DNA of 64,000 nucleotides from Spartobacteria bacterium (GCA_003134765.1 PLCM01000018.1:161465-225464), one strand, 5' to 3'; counted from the stretch's first letter, positions 53,274-61,750 are shown. The notes: generated by a model from the sequence alone, not told the origin. A program made the numbers and translations.

Positions 53274-54824
53274 ATGCAGAAAATAGTTTTATTGATGTTC
53301 GCGGTGGTGGCGATCTTTGGAGCGAATCTGGTCGTCGCAGAATCGACCGCCCAGAAATATACGTGCGTGATGCACCCCGAAGTGGTGATGGATCAGCCGG
53401 GGGAGTGCCCGAAATGTGGGATGACGCTCGTGCCGGTGAAGGCGGAGGAGAAACGTCCAACGCTCAACGTCCAACGTCCAACGTCCAACGAAGAGAAGAA
53501 TAAATCGGCACACGAACACGACATCGTCGATCAGGAAGCGCGGCGGTTGAAGGCGGAACACGGGCCGGAGAGTCATGACATGCCATCCCACGAGATGGCG
53601 ATGGCATCCTCGCTCAATCTCGCGGACCCGATGAGCCGCGAGAGTTCGGGGTCGAGCTGGGTGCCGGATTCGACGCCGATGTACGGCCGGATGTTCATGT
53701 TTGGTGACGACATGCTGATGCTACATGGCGCGATCTTTCCGCGCTACGTGAATGCGAATACGCAGCGGGGCGACGATCGGATCGACGCGCCGAACTGGTT
53801 CATGGCGATGTATTCACATCCACTCGGCGAAAATGCTCAGCTCGGTTTTCGCGGAATGATGAGCCTGGATTTGCTCACGGAAGGCGGTCGCGGATACCCC
53901 CTTCTTTTTCAGACCGGCGAGACCTGGAACGGGAATGCGCTCCATGATCGGCAGCATCCGCACGATCTGTTCGATGAGATTTCGGTGAGCTATTCACAGA
54001 AGTTCGGCCACGATTTTTCGGCCTACCTCTATGCCGGTTATCCCGGAGAACCGGCCCTCGGGCCGCCAGCCTTCATGCATCGGCTGTCGGCGATGGACGA
54101 TCCGGATGCGCCGCTTGGTCACCACTGGCAGGACTCAACCCATGTGACCTTCGGGGTGGTCACGCTTGGGCTGGTCTGGCGCGATCTCAAAATTGAAGGG
54201 TCGACTTTCAAAGGCCGCGAGCCGGACGAGCGCCGTTACGATTTCGATTCGCCGAAGCTGGATTCGTTCAGCGGACGCATCTCGTGGAATCCGACGAAAA
54301 ACGTAGCCATCCAAGTTTCCCACGGCTACCTGCACAGTCCGGAGGAATTGGAGCCGGACGCTAACCGGCACCGGACAACGGCGTCGTTCATATATAATAA
54401 GCCGCTCGGGCCTGATGCGAATTGGTCGAGTTCGGTTGTATGGGGTCAGAATCACGACAGTGGTCATGGCAAGACGCAGTCGATTTTATTGGAGACAGAT
54501 TATCAGCGCGGGCGCGATACGGTTTACGCGCGATTCGAGCGCGTCGAAAAACCGGGGCATGAACTCGTCCTCGATCCGATCGACGAAGAGCGGGTCTTTC
54601 CCATTAACGCCTACACCCTCGGATATGTGCGCGATCTGTCCCATGGCGGCGGGATTGATGTCGGGCTCGGCGGCCAGGTCACTCTTAATGATGTTCCGGG
54701 CGCTCTCGACCGTTACTACGGTGGCGACGTTCCTTTCTCGCTTCAGGTGTTCCTTAGGGTGAGGCCGTCTCTGATGGGCGGTCACCAAATGAAGGATCAC
54801 GAAATGGCGCCTAACGAGAAGTAG
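53274..54824 (+). CDS. Outer-membrane barrel protein with heavy-metal-binding domain
   Basis: A 516-residue secreted protein. Signal peptide: MQKIVLLMFAVVAIFGANLV, to about 22. Residues about 27-56 form an HMBD motif, YTCVMHPEVVMDQPGECPKC followed by GMTLVPVK, as in copper and silver resistance proteins. A Met/His-rich linker (SHDMPSHEMAMASS) leads to a predicted beta-barrel with alternating strands up to the C-terminal VFLRVRPSL. Residues 60-72 (KRPTLNVQRPTSN) come from a tandem repeat. The barrel lacks a family name. Binding of periplasmic copper or silver is the likely role, by domain similarity only. Confidence 0.72.
   Translation: MQKIVLLMFAVVAIFGANLVVAESTAQKYTCVMHPEVVMDQPGECPKCGMTLVPVKAEEKRPTLNVQRPTSNEEKNKSAHEHDIVDQEARRLKAEHGPESHDMPSHEMAMASSLNLADPMSRESSGSSWVPDSTPMYGRMFMFGDDMLMLHGAIFPRYVNANTQRGDDRIDAPNWFMAMYSHPLGENAQLGFRGMMSLDLLTEGGRGYPLLFQTGETWNGNALHDRQHPHDLFDEISVSYSQKFGHDFSAYLYAGYPGEPALGPPAFMHRLSAMDDPDAPLGHHWQDSTHVTFGVVTLGLVWRDLKIEGSTFKGREPDERRYDFDSPKLDSFSGRISWNPTKNVAIQVSHGYLHSPEELEPDANRHRTTASFIYNKPLGPDANWSSSVVWGQNHDSGHGKTQSILLETDYQRGRDTVYARFERVEKPGHELVLDPIDEERVFPINAYTLGYVRDLSHGGGIDVGLGGQVTLNDVPGALDRYYGGDVPFSLQVFLRVRPSLMGGHQMKDHEMAPNEK
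53452..53490. repeat. Tandem repeat of family G, in frame
   Basis: AACGTCCAACGCTCAACGTC and more copies of the AACGTCC unit are read as residues 60-72 of the metal-binding barrel protein. The same units lie in front of the DNA glycosylase at 21667-21705. The frame is preserved. Confidence 0.7.
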
Positions 54825-54833
54825 TTAACGTGT

Positions 54834-54992
54834 GTCATCCCGAGGCTGGCGAAGCGCGCCGAGGGACCTCACAGTCGCTCTTACGCTTCCGCGATAGATC
54901 GCGCGTTTCCGTCAAGCAACGCCACGCTTTCGCTTGCGTGACCTAGGATTGCAACTGGGAGGTCCCTCGCCGTCTGCGCGGCTCGGGATGAC
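54834..54992. repeat. Family B element, 159 bp, inverted core
   Basis: The arms start GTCATCCCGAGGCTGGCGAA and end GGCTCGGGATGAC. The core ends TTGCAACTGGGAGGTCCCTC, i.e. the reverse polarity, as at 37474. It lies between the barrel protein and the S9 peptidase genes. Confidence 0.8.
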
Positions 54993-55061
54993 ACGCTTTT
55001 TCACGCCGTCTCGTCGAAGAAAACTTGTCGATTGCGTCGCTTCCGCGCAGCATCTCACGCC

Positions 55062-57350
55062 ATGCGCTTACGATTTTCGCTCGTCGTCATCCTGGTCTTC
55101 ATCGCGGCTTTCACCGCGAATGCCGCCGACAAAAGAAACATCACGGAAAAGGATATCTTCGATTTTGTCTGGGTCGGCGATGCCCAGGTCTCGCCCGATG
55201 GCGGGCACGTCGCGTTTGTCCGCGTGAGCGTGAACGAGAAGAAGGAGGGCTACAACACGTCCATCTGGATGGTTTCGACGAATGGGAAGGAAGCGCCGCA
55301 TCGCCTCACCATCGGCGAACGCGATTCCTCGCCGCGCTGGTCGCCCGACGGAAGGTATCTCGTCTTCACCCGTTCCGTGGAAAAGGACGGGAAACCCGAG
55401 CCGCCCCAGCTTTGCATGCTCTCCATGGGTGGCGGCGATGCGTTTTCGTTCACGAATCTGCCGAAAGGCGCCGGGGGGCCCAGATGGTCGCCGGACGGAA
55501 AGCTGATTGTCTTTAGCAGCTCATCGAATCCGGACGACCTCGAGAAGCAGGAAAAGAAAAAGCGAAAGGAGGAAGAGCAGAAGCGCGCGACCAACTCGTC
55601 GCCATCGGCTTCGCCCGCGAAGGACGGCGATAAATCCAAGGCCGATGACGCGGCGAAAAAGCCGGACCCGGAGACCGAGCGCGAAAGCGACATCCATGTC
55701 ATCACGCGTGCGGTCTATCGCTCGAACGACGAAGGCTACCTGGACTTCAAGCGCCCACAGCATTTCTGGATCGTGGCCGCGCCCCACAACCCGGACGAGA
55801 AAGTGCAGCCGAAGCAGCTGACTCGCGGACGGTTCGATGAAGATGGCGCGCTCTGGTCGAAGGATGGATCGCAGATTTATTTCACGACACAGCATAACGA
55901 TGAGCCGTACTACGATCTCCCCAAAACCGAGCTCTACTCCATGGCACCGAATGGCGGCGAGCCGACGAAAATCACCACGATCGACATGGACATCGGCGCG
56001 ATGGCGCTGAGCCCGGATGGAAAACAGGTCGCGTTCACGGGCTCGGTGGAACAGCCGGTCAATTCCTACACGCAGCCGGACTTGTGGGTGCTGGATCTGG
56101 TGAAGGACGCGAAGCCGCGCAATCTCACTGAAAAATTCGATTGGGACGTCGGCAGCAGCGTCTTCGGAGACAATGGTTCGCCGCGCGCGGGCGGTGGAAA
56201 TGAGCCGATCTGGACGGCGGACGGCAAAGGGATTGTCGAGAACTTCGCGAAAGAGGGGCGGACGAATATCGGTCTGTTCGACGCGGCGACGGGCGCGATG
56301 ACCGAGATCACAAAGGGCGACCAGGGCGTGCCGCGTTTTCGCGCGGCGCCGGACGCGTCAAAGCTCGTTTACCTCGCTTCGACGCCCACCCGGATCGGCG
56401 ATCTCTTCTGGCTCGATCGCGTGAGCGGTGAAGCGCGCCAGTTGACCCACAGTAACGACGAACTGTTCAGCCAGCTCAATCTCACGGAGCCCGAAGAAAT
56501 CCGTTACAAGAGTTTCGACGGCAAAATGATTCAGGCGTGGCTGCAAAAGCCGCCGGGGTTCGATCGGACGAAGAAATATCCGCTCATTCTGAACATCCAC
56601 GGCGGGCCCCACACGGCCTATGGATTTGTTTTCTCGCACGAGTTCCAATGGATGGCGGCGAAAGGCTACGTCGTGCTTTATCCGAATCCTCGCGGGAGCA
56701 CGAGCTACGGACAGGAATTTGGGAACGTGATCCAGTATCATTATCCCGGGGACGATTTTAAGGATCTGATGATCGGCGTGGATGAAACGATCAAGCGGGG
56801 CTTTATCGACGAGAAAAAGCTCGGCGTGACCGGGGGCAGCGGCGGCGGATTATTGACGAACTGGGTTGTTGGACACACCGACCGTTTCGCCGCGGCGGTT
56901 TCGCAGCGCGACATCGCGAGCTGGACCGATTGGTGGTACACGGCGGATTTCACTCTGTTTCAACCACGATGGTTCAAGGCGCCGCCGTTCCAGGACCCGG
57001 AGGATTTCAAAGCGCGTTCCCCGATCACTTACATCAACGAAGTGAAGACCCCCATGATGTTCATTCTTGGCGAAAGCGATACCCGTACGCCCTCTGGCGC
57101 CGGAGGCGAACAGATGTTTCGCGCGCTGAAGTTCCGCAAGATCCCGACGGTGATGGTGAAATTCCCGAATGAAACCCACGAACTGTCGCGCTCGGGACAG
57201 CCGTGGCATCGAGTGGAGCGCCTGCAACATATCGTCGGCTGGTTCGATCGCTGGCTGACGGGCGCGGCGAAGCCGGAATACGACGTGGCGCCGAGCGATG
57301 TGCCGGTGAAACCCGGCGCCGCTCCGAAAACGAAGCCGCCGGGGAATTAG
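55062..57350 (+). CDS. Secreted S9 family prolyl oligopeptidase/dipeptidyl aminopeptidase
   Basis: A 762-residue protein with signal peptide (MRLRFSLVVILVFIAAFTAN, to about 22). The N-terminal beta-propeller has WD40-like PD40 repeats (SPRWSPDGRYLVF, GPRWSPDGKLIVF, MALSPDGKQVAF) and includes a Lys/Glu-rich charged insert near 165-205. The C-terminal hydrolase domain carries Ser593 in GVTGGSGGGLLTN, Asp673 in LGESDTRTP and His706 in FPNETHELS. Cleavage of peptides after Pro or similar is inferred; the exact specificity is open. The ATG giving MRLRFSLV was chosen. A family I repeat follows. Confidence 0.92.
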   Translation: MRLRFSLVVILVFIAAFTANAADKRNITEKDIFDFVWVGDAQVSPDGGHVAFVRVSVNEKKEGYNTSIWMVSTNGKEAPHRLTIGERDSSPRWSPDGRYLVFTRSVEKDGKPEPPQLCMLSMGGGDAFSFTNLPKGAGGPRWSPDGKLIVFSSSSNPDDLEKQEKKKRKEEEQKRATNSSPSASPAKDGDKSKADDAAKKPDPETERESDIHVITRAVYRSNDEGYLDFKRPQHFWIVAAPHNPDEKVQPKQLTRGRFDEDGALWSKDGSQIYFTTQHNDEPYYDLPKTELYSMAPNGGEPTKITTIDMDIGAMALSPDGKQVAFTGSVEQPVNSYTQPDLWVLDLVKDAKPRNLTEKFDWDVGSSVFGDNGSPRAGGGNEPIWTADGKGIVENFAKEGRTNIGLFDAATGAMTEITKGDQGVPRFRAAPDASKLVYLASTPTRIGDLFWLDRVSGEARQLTHSNDELFSQLNLTEPEEIRYKSFDGKMIQAWLQKPPGFDRTKKYPLILNIHGGPHTAYGFVFSHEFQWMAAKGYVVLYPNPRGSTSYGQEFGNVIQYHYPGDDFKDLMIGVDETIKRGFIDEKKLGVTGGSGGGLLTNWVVGHTDRFAAAVSQRDIASWTDWWYTADFTLFQPRWFKAPPFQDPEDFKARSPITYINEVKTPMMFILGESDTRTPSGAGGEQMFRALKFRKIPTVMVKFPNETHELSRSGQPWHRVERLQHIVGWFDRWLTGAAKPEYDVAPSDVPVKPGAAPKTKPPGN

Positions 57351-57357
57351 AAGTGAT

Positions 57358-57432
57358 GGAGCCGGCACGCCCTCGTGCCGGTGGAGAGAGCGGCGAAGCT
57401 GGATGACAACGGCCTGAGGGCAGGCCGTCTCC
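57358..57432. repeat. Paired palindrome, family I
   Basis: GGAGCCGGCACG, a short loop and CGTGCCGG are followed after 30 bases by GGCCTGAGGGCAGGCC. It mirrors the copy at 891-972 in the opposite orientation. It lies eight bases after the S9 peptidase stop. Confidence 0.75.
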
Positions 57433-57478
57433 AAATCCGCCTGCTTCCCGGCTTGCTGAACTTCCACGGGAATGCAGA

Positions 57479-58552
57479 ATGTCCCCGGTGAGAATTCGCA
57501 CTCAAAACTATCACGACATCGAGCGGATCATCGAGTTCGACTTCATCCGCGCGACGGAAGCGGCGGCGCTGAACTCGCTGCCCTGGCTCGGCCGCGGAGA
57601 GAAGGAAAAGGCGGATGCGGCCGCCTGCGACGCGATGCGCGGAATGTTCGACCTCATGAATATTTGTGGCGAAGTGGTGATCGGCGAGGGGATCAAGGAC
57701 GATGCGCCTGGGATTTTCAAAGGCGAGCAGCTCGGGACCTGGCTGCCCGGTTCGCCGCAGTTCGACATCGCGATCGATCCGATTGACGGGACGACCAACA
57801 TCTCGAAGGGCGCGCCCAACTCGATCAGTTGTATCGCGGCTGCCAGCCCGGAGCAGGGCGTGAAGGTCGCGCTCCGTGACATTCCTTCGTTCTATATGAC
57901 GAAACTTTCCTACGGGCCAAAGGTGCTCGAGCACATGCAGATCAAAGGGATCGAGATGCTCAAGATCGAGAGCCCGATCGAAGAAACGCTGCGGATCGTC
58001 GCGCAATGCCTGAACAAACGAGTGCAGGACGTGGTGGTGATGATGCTGGACCGGCCGCGGCATAAGGAGATGGTCGAGGAAATCCGACGCGTCGGTTCGT
58101 CGCTGCGGATGATCAGCGATGGCGATATCGCGGCGGCGATGGCTCCGGCCATTTTTGACAGTGGCATCGATCTTTATTTCGGCATCGGGGGTTCGCCAGA
58201 GGCGGTCCTCGCGGCCGCCGGGATCAAATGTCTCGGCGGCGACATGCAATGTGTGATGTGGCCGCGTGATGACAAGGAGCGCAAGAGCCTAATCGCGGCC
58301 GGGCACAGGGCCGATCTCGGCCGCGTTTTCTTTGCCGATGATCTGGCGAACGGCAAGAACATCATCTTTTGCGCGACCGGCATCAGTGACAGCGCGATGT
58401 TGCGCGGAGTAAAAACACAGGGTGCGAGCGCGACCACCTATTCGCTCCTGATGCGCGCGAAAAGCCGGACCGTGCGATTCATCCGCGCTTCGCATGATTT
58501 GAAAAGCAAGACCATCCGGCTGCGCTCGGATAATCGCGAACACCGGATCTGA
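57479..58552 (+). CDS. glpX: Fructose-1,6-bisphosphatase class II
   Basis: Gluconeogenic phosphatase that removes the 1-phosphate of fructose-1,6-bisphosphate; 357 residues. GEVVIGEGIKDDAPGIFKGE (about 64-83) carries metal ligands, and AIDPIDGTTNISKGAPNSIS (about 98-117) holds the DPIDGTT signature of the lithium-sensitive phosphatase fold. SGIDLYFGIGGSPEAVLAAA and CATGISDSAMLRGV complete the active site. The start MSPVRIRTQNYHDIERIIEF aligns with the family N-terminus. It may also act on sedoheptulose bisphosphate. Confidence 0.95.
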   Translation: MSPVRIRTQNYHDIERIIEFDFIRATEAAALNSLPWLGRGEKEKADAAACDAMRGMFDLMNICGEVVIGEGIKDDAPGIFKGEQLGTWLPGSPQFDIAIDPIDGTTNISKGAPNSISCIAAASPEQGVKVALRDIPSFYMTKLSYGPKVLEHMQIKGIEMLKIESPIEETLRIVAQCLNKRVQDVVVMMLDRPRHKEMVEEIRRVGSSLRMISDGDIAAAMAPAIFDSGIDLYFGIGGSPEAVLAAAGIKCLGGDMQCVMWPRDDKERKSLIAAGHRADLGRVFFADDLANGKNIIFCATGISDSAMLRGVKTQGASATTYSLLMRAKSRTVRFIRASHDLKSKTIRLRSDNREHRI

Positions 58553-58858
58553 ATTTCGTCATCCCGAGCGAAGTCGAGGGACCCCGCGGCAAGTCGAGCG
58601 ACGTGCGATGAGAGTCGAACGTGGTGCCACGGGATCCCTCGACTCCGCTCGGGATGACACAGTCGAACATCTCCGCTCGACATCCCCCGAGGCCTCTGGT
58701 CAAATTCAGCAACAACTTCGCTTATGAGAATAATATCGAAAACCGAGCTGTCGCCAGACAATGGCTGTATCGTTGACACAAAATGGAAGGTCGGCCCCCT
58801 GAGTTATCATTCGTGCGCGTCTGAAATCGGTTCCCCGCACTCCACGCATGACTCACCC
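58553..58858. other. Gap between glpX and the crystallin-like gene
   Basis: It contains a family A element and about 200 further bases. The open frame running into the following gene from 58724 has no protein-like features before 58859. No promoter, RNA gene or terminator could be named. Confidence 0.5.
58558..58658. repeat. Paired inverted repeat, family A
   Basis: GTCATCCCGAGCGAAGTCGA and the inverted TCGACTCCGCTCGGGATGAC arms flank about 45 bases. It starts five bases after the glpX stop codon. Confidence 0.8.
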
Positions 58859-59119
58859 ATGCCGGAGGTCGTGGTTTATGATCACGTCGGCTTCAAGGGC
58901 GCGTTCGCCCGGACGAATCTGAGTTTCCATTTTCTGGGCGATTTTTGGAACGACCGGATCAGCTCGCTCATCATCGTGAGCGGAGTCTGGCGGTTTTATC
59001 GTGACGAATATTACAAGGGCGATTATTGGGACCTCGGCCCTGGTTTCTACGAGTGTTTCTTCAAGGACAAAGGGCCCGACGACGTCATCAGCTCGTTCCA
59101 GGCGATCAAGCTGACTTAA
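58859..59119 (+). CDS. Single-domain beta/gamma-crystallin protein
   Basis: An 86-residue protein that is just one beta/gamma-crystallin domain. Two Greek-key motifs are visible: VVVYDHVGFKGAFARTNLSF with FWNDRISSLIIVSG, then WRFYRDEYYKGDYWDLGPGF with GPDDVISSFQAIKL. The two calcium-clamp sequences are NDRISS (residues about 32-37) and DDVISS (about 75-80), matching the [ND][ND]xx[ST]S pattern. Bacterial and archaeal members bind calcium and are often surface or stress proteins. No signal peptide is visible. An upstream ATG at 58724 adds 45 residues without domain features. Confidence 0.75.
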   Translation: MPEVVVYDHVGFKGAFARTNLSFHFLGDFWNDRISSLIIVSGVWRFYRDEYYKGDYWDLGPGFYECFFKDKGPDDVISSFQAIKLT

Positions 59120-59148
59120 TCTCGATCAGCTCGTCGATTGCTCTGACT

Positions 59149-59295
59149 TGGTAGGGCGAGAACTCTGTCGAGCCGCGAACGCGGTGTATCCCGAGCGAGT
59201 CGAGGGCTCCCGTGGAGGAATTGAGCGTTCCCGTAGTTGAATCGAGCGTGCTTCTTCGGGATCCCTCGACTGCGTTTCGCTCCGCTCGGGATGAC
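59149..59295. repeat. Half copy of family D followed by a family A pair (nested or fused)
   Basis: CTTGGTAGGGCGAGAACTCT with GTCGAGCCGCG is the left arm of family D. Its expected right arm is missing. From 59186 GTATCCCGAGCGAGTCGAGG and, at the right edge, CGCTCGGGATGAC form a family A pair. It lies behind the crystallin-like gene and touches the D-amino-acid-oxidase-like gene's end. Confidence 0.65.
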
Positions 59296-59301
59296 AGTCG
59301 A

Positions 59302-60243
59302 TTATTCCCGCGCGAGTTCCAGCACGGTCTGGGCGCATCCCCACGACAGGGTGAAGCCGGCGCCGCCGTGTCCGTAATTGTGAACGACGGCGCGGCCATC
59401 GAATAATCGCCCGGCGGCCACGCGGACGCCTGCTCTGCGGCCGGGCCGCAATCCGACCCGCTCGCGCACCAGGGGCGGCGCGGCGATCCCGAGCACCCGT
59501 TCGCATTCCGCGACGATGCGGGCCGTTGTGAGCGGATCGATCGCACGGTCGTCGCTCACGTCATTCGTTCCGCCGAAAACACAATCTCCCGAGCGCGGAA
59601 TTGCATACATGAGGGGCGGATCATCGCAGACCACGGCATAGGGCAGATCAAGTTTGCCGACGATCGCAACCTGGCCGCGATGCGGTTCCATTTCCCGGTC
59701 AGGCACGAGATCGCGGGCACCAATGCCGGCGCAATTGACGATGAGATCGGACTGGCGGTCGATCTCCTCCAATTTATTGAAACGAATTGCCCCCGTGATT
59801 CTGCCGCCGGCATTCGTCAGGCGCGATTTGAGATACTCGAGATAGTTCGCGGTTTCGATCAACGGGACGTGGATTGAGAAGCCGCTCCTAAACGCGGCTG
59901 GAATTTCCCCGGCTTCGAGTGGGCGGGTGGCGAAGGGCCGCGCCCAATCCGGCGGAGCGATTGGGGCGAGGCGGGAGAAGACGCGGAGCTCGATGAGCGA
60001 CACGCCGCTCTCCGGAGCGCGCGCCAGTTCGAGGAAGCGTCCGTAACTAATGAGCGCCCAGGGTAAGATTTCGGTCCCCGAACCAACATCGTACGGATAC
60101 CAGATCGCGGCGGCGGCGGCGGAATTTGTCGCGTCGCCGATTTGCTCTGCCAGGATGGAAGTCTCGAATCCGTTTTCGGCGAAAAGAACCGCACAGGTGA
60201 GTCCTGAGACCCCGGCGCCGACGATGGTAACACGTCGTTTCAT
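59302..60243 (-). CDS. FAD-dependent D-amino acid oxidase-like protein
   Basis: A 313-residue flavoprotein. MKRRVTIVGAGVSGLTCAVL (1-20) is the FAD-binding Rossmann start. AAAAAIWYPYDVGSG and DLIVNCAGIGARDLV are the DAO family blocks, and VVHNYGHGGAGFTLSWGCA near the C-terminus is the D-amino acid and D-aspartate oxidase signature. Oxidative deamination of D-amino acids is likely; D-Asp against neutral substrates cannot be separated. The ATG giving MKRRVTIVG was chosen over an in-frame start 14 codons upstream. It stands alone between repeats. Confidence 0.87.
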   Translation of the reverse strand: MKRRVTIVGAGVSGLTCAVLFAENGFETSILAEQIGDATNSAAAAAIWYPYDVGSGTEILPWALISYGRFLELARAPESGVSLIELRVFSRLAPIAPPDWARPFATRPLEAGEIPAAFRSGFSIHVPLIETANYLEYLKSRLTNAGGRITGAIRFNKLEEIDRQSDLIVNCAGIGARDLVPDREMEPHRGQVAIVGKLDLPYAVVCDDPPLMYAIPRSGDCVFGGTNDVSDDRAIDPLTTARIVAECERVLGIAAPPLVRERVGLRPGRRAGVRVAAGRLFDGRAVVHNYGHGGAGFTLSWGCAQTVLELARE

Positions 60244-60300
60244 TTTGATAGCGCTGGTATTGGGGCCGGCCGAAGCGTTCGTCAACCGCGACCCACCGAT

Positions 60301-60461
60301 GTCATCCCGAGGCTGGCGAAGCGCGCCGAGGGACCTCGCAGTTACAATGCTGGTGTGGTTGCGAGGGCATCACGTCGATAGCGATGGACGTTGGACTCTT
60401 CGCGGAAGCGGCCTGGTGAACAGGTGTGAGGTCCCCCGCCGTCTCCGCGGCTCGGGATGAC
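60301..60461. repeat. Family B element, 161 bp
   Basis: Left arm GTCATCCCGAGGCTGGCGAA; right arm ends CGCGGCTCGGGATGAC. The core begins CGCAGTTACAATGCTGG, the same polarity as the copies at 13945 and 17828. It lies between the divergent D-amino-acid-oxidase-like and mqnC genes. Confidence 0.8.
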
Positions 60462-60522
60462 CCGGTCTCCATTGCAACACGATGTAGGTGCAGAACGGGC
60501 GAGCGTCAGTTAGAATATCGGC

Positions 60523-61614
60523 GTGGTGGCCTTATCGGAGAAATCGTTGACGGAAAAAGTGCTGGCGGGAGAGCGGATCTCTCCGGCGGAAGCGATCGAG
60601 CTTTATCGCCGGCCGCTGGCCGAACTCGGCCAGCTGGCGACGGCGCGGCGCGACCTGGCGAAGGCCTCGAGTTACGGTAACCGCGGCCGCGAGATCGTGA
60701 CGTACATCATCGATCGCAACATCAATTACACCAACGTCTGCAACGTCTACTGCAAGTTCTGCGCATTTTATCGCACCGAGAAAGACGAGGACCATTACGT
60801 CCTGAGCCGCGAACAGCTCGACCAAAAACTCGATGAACTTTCCGCCGCGGGCGGGGTTCAAATCCTGATGCAGGGCGGGCACCATCCCAAGTTATCGTTC
60901 GAGTGGTATTTGGAATTGCTCCGGCACATTCGCGAAAAATATCCGCAGATTAATATCCACGGCTTCAGCCCGCCGGAGCTCCAGCATTTCGCCTCACTCT
61001 TCGGCCTGCCGTTGCGGGAAGTGATTTCCCAATTCAAAGAGGCCGGGCTCGGGTCGGTCCCGGGCGGTGGCGGCGAGATTCTGGTCGATCGCGTGCGAGA
61101 CCGGATTGCGCCGTTGAAATGCAAGTCCGACGCGTGGCTTGAAGTAATGCAAACCGCGCACGAGCTCGGTTTGAAATCAAGCGCGACGATGATGTTTGGT
61201 CACGTGGAAACGATCGAAGACCGAATCGAACATCTGGGGCGTTTGCGCGATCAACAGGACAAAAGCGGGGGGTTCACCGCGTTCATCTGCTGGACGTTTC
61301 AGCCGGAGAACACGGTGTTGAAAGTCGAACGGCGCACGGGGGTGACGGAATATCTGCGCACCCAGGCACTGGCCCGGATATTTCTCGACAACTTCCCGAA
61401 CGTGCAAAGCTCGTGGGTCACCCAGGGGCCGGATATCGGGCAGGTGGCGCTGAAGTATGGGGCGAACGACTTCGGCTCGGTCATGATGGAGGAAAATGTC
61501 GTGAGCAGCGCGGGCACGAGTTTTCGGCTCAATGCGGAACAAATCGAGGGGCTGATTCGCGACGCCGGATATGAGCCACGGCGGCGGAATAATTGGTACG
61601 AGCTCTTGAATTAG
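60523..61614 (+). CDS. mqnC: Dehypoxanthine futalosine cyclase
   Basis: Radical-SAM enzyme of the futalosine route to menaquinone, forming the cyclic dehypoxanthine futalosine; 363 residues. Cys73, Cys77 and Cys80 in NVCNVYCKFCAFYRT bind the iron-sulphur cluster. GGVQILMQGGHHPKLSFEWY, GAGLGSVPGGGGEILVDRVR-like stretches (near 170-190) and DFGSVMMEENVVSSAG are family blocks that separate it from MqnE. It starts at GTG. The other mqn genes are not in the window. Its presence implies menaquinone respiration via futalosine. Confidence 0.93.
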   Translation: MVALSEKSLTEKVLAGERISPAEAIELYRRPLAELGQLATARRDLAKASSYGNRGREIVTYIIDRNINYTNVCNVYCKFCAFYRTEKDEDHYVLSREQLDQKLDELSAAGGVQILMQGGHHPKLSFEWYLELLRHIREKYPQINIHGFSPPELQHFASLFGLPLREVISQFKEAGLGSVPGGGGEILVDRVRDRIAPLKCKSDAWLEVMQTAHELGLKSSATMMFGHVETIEDRIEHLGRLRDQQDKSGGFTAFICWTFQPENTVLKVERRTGVTEYLRTQALARIFLDNFPNVQSSWVTQGPDIGQVALKYGANDFGSVMMEENVVSSAGTSFRLNAEQIEGLIRDAGYEPRRRNNWYELLN

Positions 61615-61750
61615 CGCTGAGCGGTGCGTTCTTCTTCGTCCAGCGCCCGGCGCCATAGCGAAATCCTGCCTTGACGATGCCTAGGTTATTCACCATCAAT
61701 ACCGCCTGCGCCGCGTCGGGGACGAAGGACGCCAGGGGATTTTTTACGTT

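Noticed and set aside
58724..58858. Longer start for the beta/gamma-crystallin gene
   Set aside because: The extra 45 residues show no signal peptide or domain, and the domain itself begins right after the later ATG.
13945..60461. Family B repeats as a CRISPR-like array
   Set aside because: Copies are dispersed kilobases apart, not tandem, and there are no cas genes.
61615..61750. A promoter for bamA (TTGACG at about 61672)
   Set aside because: A fair -35 is present but no -10 of reasonable quality lies 16-18 bases downstream.
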